DNA from: Propionivibrio sp.
GTDB lineage: Bacteria; Pseudomonadota; Gammaproteobacteria; Burkholderiales; Rhodocyclaceae
DNA: 7,843 nucleotides
Assembly (NCBI GenBank): GCA_003249625.1
Contig: QKII01000281.1
Coordinates: 1-7,843, forward strand
Reading direction: 5' to 3'
Position numbers and translations under genes: made by a program. Below, piece by piece: positions 6,590 through 7,843 of this stretch (its first letter is position 1; every line of letters starts with the position of its first letter). Below the pieces are notes generated by a model. That model saw nothing but the letters and a program-made list of their open reading frames with translations. It was not told where the DNA came from and did no database searches.

Positions 6590-7210
6590 ATGGTTGACGA
6601 TCTGATTATCGGCTTTGACAAGGCTTTGCGCACGCTGTTTGCCAAGGCAGTGTCGCCGCGCGGAATCCCCGGAGGAGAGCTTCCGGAATCCGAAATGTCT
6701 GCAGCAGAGAAGGCGCATGTCGCGGCATTGATGCGCGTCAATCATGTCGGCGAGATCTGTGCTCAGGCCCTGTATCAGGGCCAGGCGGTTGTTTGTCATG
6801 ATGATGCGGTTCGCGCATCGTTGAATCGCGCTGCAGACGAAGAAACCGAGCACCTGGCCTGGACCGAGCAGCGAATTGCGGAACTCGGCGGGCGGAAAAG
6901 CTACCTCAATCCTGTGTGGTATGCCGGGGCTCTGTCCTTCGGCATGGTTGCCGGAAAATTTGGCGACGGCTGGAATCTTGGCTTTCTGGCAGAAACCGAA
7001 AGGCAAGTGGAAGCGCATCTGGACGGGCATCTTGGCTTGTTGCCTGCGGGTGATGGCAAGTCGCGGGCCATTGTTGCCCAGATGAAAGCTGACGAAGTTG
7101 CGCATGCAGAGATGGCGGTTGGGCTCGGCGCCAGGGAGTTGCCCGTGCCAGTGAAGGCGGCGATGCGCCTCGCGGCCAAGGTCATGACGACCGTGGCTTA
7201 CCGGCTGTAA
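6590..7210 (+). CDS. coq7: 2-polyprenyl-3-methyl-6-methoxy-1,4-benzoquinone monooxygenase (Coq7)
   Basis: Coq7 is the di-iron, O2-dependent hydroxylase that carries out the penultimate step of ubiquinone synthesis (C6 hydroxylation of demethoxyubiquinone) at the inner membrane. The 206-residue protein has the ferritin-like ligand pattern: Glu55 in [14 protein letters not shown], Glu85 and His88 in DEETEHLAW, Glu137 in [11 protein letters not shown], and Glu169 and His172 in DEVAHAE. The pattern is complete, so the enzyme should be active. I choose the ATG at 6590 because [17 protein letters not shown] is the family's usual N-terminus. An in-frame ATG at 6533 would add 19 unrelated residues, overlap the CNP1-like gene and translate through the G tract. 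It is last in the rppH cluster and convergent with the OsmC-family gene after 6 nt. The alternative hydroxylase UbiF is excluded because it is a flavoprotein. Confidence 0.96.
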   Translation: MVDDLIIGFDKALRTLFAKAVSPRGIPGGELPESEMSAAEKAHVAALMRVNHVGEICAQALYQGQAVVCHDDAVRASLNRAADEETEHLAWTEQRIAELGGRKSYLNPVWYAGALSFGMVAGKFGDGWNLGFLAETERQVEAHLDGHLGLLPAGDGKSRAIVAQMKADEVAHAEMAVGLGARELPVPVKAAMRLAAKVMTTVAYRL

Positions 7211-7216
7211 CGAGGC

Positions 7217-7642
7217 TCAATACGAAGTTTCGACGATTTCGAAGTCGTGCGTGATCTCGGCGGTCTTGCCGAGCATGATCGACGCCGAGCAATATTTCGA
7301 CTTTGATAACTCGATGGCTCGCGCGACGGCTTCGGGCTTGAGTTGCCTGCCACTGACCTTGAAGTGAAAATGTATCCGGGTGAAAACCTTTGGCTCTGTC
7401 TCGGCGCGCTCGGCGTGCATGCTGACTTCGCAGCCGGTTACCGCGTGGCGGCCTTTCTTGAGAATCGAGACGACGTCGAACGACGTGCAACCGCCGGCGC
7501 CGGCCAGGAGTAGTTCCATTGGTCGCGGTGCCATGTCGCGCCCACCGGCCTCGGGTGCGCCGTCCATTACGATCGCGTGTTTGCTCCCAGTCTCTGCCAG
7601 GAAAGACATTCCTCCTTCAATCCATTTGACTGTGCAATCCAT
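7217..7642 (-). CDS. OsmC family protein (YhfA-like)
   Basis: A 141-residue OsmC/Ohr-fold protein closest in pattern to E. coli YhfA: VKWIEGGMSFLAE (5-17), PRPMELLLAGAGGCTSFDV (39-57), VSILKKGR (58-65) and LSKSKYCSASIML (112-124). Cys52 and Cys118 are in the two positions that form the redox pair of OsmC/Ohr peroxidases, so a thiol peroxidase role is possible. The YhfA branch itself has no firmly assigned substrate, so osmotic or peroxide function should not be assumed. Extra cysteines are Cys3 and Cys71. The ATG at 7642-7640 is preceded by a good AAGGAAG Shine-Dalgarno. The gene shares a 120-nt divergent region with rplM, where I found no convincing minus-strand promoter. It ends 6 nt from the end of coq7. 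Confidence 0.93.
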   Translation of the reverse strand: MDCTVKWIEGGMSFLAETGSKHAIVMDGAPEAGGRDMAPRPMELLLAGAGGCTSFDVVSILKKGRHAVTGCEVSMHAERAETEPKVFTRIHFHFKVSGRQLKPEAVARAIELSKSKYCSASIMLGKTAEITHDFEIVETSY

Positions 7643-7762
7643 AAGCTTCCTTTTATCCGTTCGGGTGAAAAAATGATATTAAAACACTGATTGACATGTG
7701 CTGGATGCTTGCAATAGAATGTGCGGCTTTCCGTTATCAGGCATACAAGGACGGCTTTAGAA
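7643..7762. other. osmC/rplM divergent intergenic region
   Basis: This AT-rich 120-nt spacer contains the rplM promoter (7691-7720) and a short rplM leader. For the osmC-family gene only the Shine-Dalgarno is clear; TAATAT (minus, 7681-7676) is a possible -10 without a matching -35. The heptamer CGGCTTT is repeated directly at 7724-7730 and 7752-7758 within the leader, and CCGT (7731-7734) could pair with ACGG (7751-7754). Confidence 0.5.
7691..7720 (+). promoter_or_regulatory. Sigma-70 promoter of rplM
   Basis: A perfect -35 TTGACA (7691-7696) is followed by an 18-bp spacer and a near-consensus -10 TAGAAT (7715-7720). Transcription should start near 7727-7728, giving a leader of about 35 nt. 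The discriminator after the -10 (GTGCGGC) is GC-rich, a feature known from ribosomal promoters under stringent (ppGpp) control; that regulation is inferred, not shown. Confidence 0.8.
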
Positions 7763-7843
7763 ATGAAGACTTTCTCCGCCAAGTCGCATGAAGTGAAGCG
7801 CGAGTGGCTCGTGGTTGACGCCACAGACAAGGTGCTCGGCCGG
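7763..7843 (+). CDS. rplM: 50S ribosomal protein L13, N-terminal part (cut by window edge)
   Basis: The first 27 codons of ribosomal protein L13, an early-assembling large-subunit protein: [20 protein letters not shown] then TDKVLGR, the conserved start of the family. The ATG at 7763 has AAGGA at 7747-7751, 11 nt upstream. The gene normally continues to ~142 residues and is followed by rpsI (S9), both beyond the window. It has its own strong promoter and a short leader. In E. coli the rplM-rpsI operon is reported to be autoregulated through its leader; whether the short leader here does this cannot be decided by eye. Confidence 0.96.
   Translation, partial: MKTFSAKSHEVKREWLVVDATDKVLGR

Noticed and set aside
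1..7843. Mobile elements, CRISPR arrays, tRNA or rRNA genes, defence or toxin-antitoxin genes
   Set aside because: I looked for repeats, transposase or nuclease motifs and RNA gene signatures and saw none; the region is conserved housekeeping sequence.

Overview
This window looks like a core chromosomal region of a betaproteobacterium, most likely a Rhodocyclales member (Dechloromonas/Azonexus-like). That placement is inferred from high GC, the protein sequences and the gene order; I could not run a search. Nearly all of it is housekeeping sequence. I see no transposase, phage gene, CRISPR array, tRNA or rRNA, and no coding sequence that looks recently transferred. I did not find a new biological system. 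The least understood gene is the CNP1-like protein gene at 6019-6564.

Left part (1-3008): the minus strand carries a cytochrome c assembly (CcsA/YpjD-type) membrane protein gene (786-1622). It is followed downstream by the 5' end of pilB (1-661), the type IV pilus extension ATPase, which is cut by the window edge. The 124-nt gap between them holds a 6-bp hairpin and a weak sigma-54-like box. Divergent from ccsA, with only 30 nt between the two start codons, is ffh (1653-3008), the protein subunit of the signal recognition particle.

Middle (3005-5349, minus strand): proS (prolyl-tRNA synthetase with an intact editing domain) is followed by a small secreted SLT-type lytic transglycosylase. The transglycosylase starts at a GTG inside the end of proS, overlapping it by 13 nt. 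Its stop codon overlaps the stop of the convergent ffh gene by 3 nt of sequence plus one adjacent base on each strand (a 4-nt shared span).

Right part (5480-7843): divergent from proS is a tight plus-strand cluster. It contains rppH (Nudix RNA pyrophosphohydrolase), a CNP1-like exported protein whose GTG start shares one base with the rppH stop, and coq7 (ubiquinone hydroxylase), whose ATG directly follows a run of nine G. coq7 converges on an OsmC/YhfA-family gene (minus, 7217-7642) with a 6-nt gap. The 120-nt region between osmC and rplM contains a near-consensus sigma-70 promoter (TTGACA, 18 bp, TAGAAT) firing into rplM (ribosomal protein L13), of which only the first 27 codons are in the window.

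The gene set covers protein targeting, translation, mRNA 5'-end processing, respiratory cofactor synthesis and envelope functions. The compact overlaps suggest translational coupling and antisense constraints at several junctions. No stretch above about 130 nt lacks a gene.
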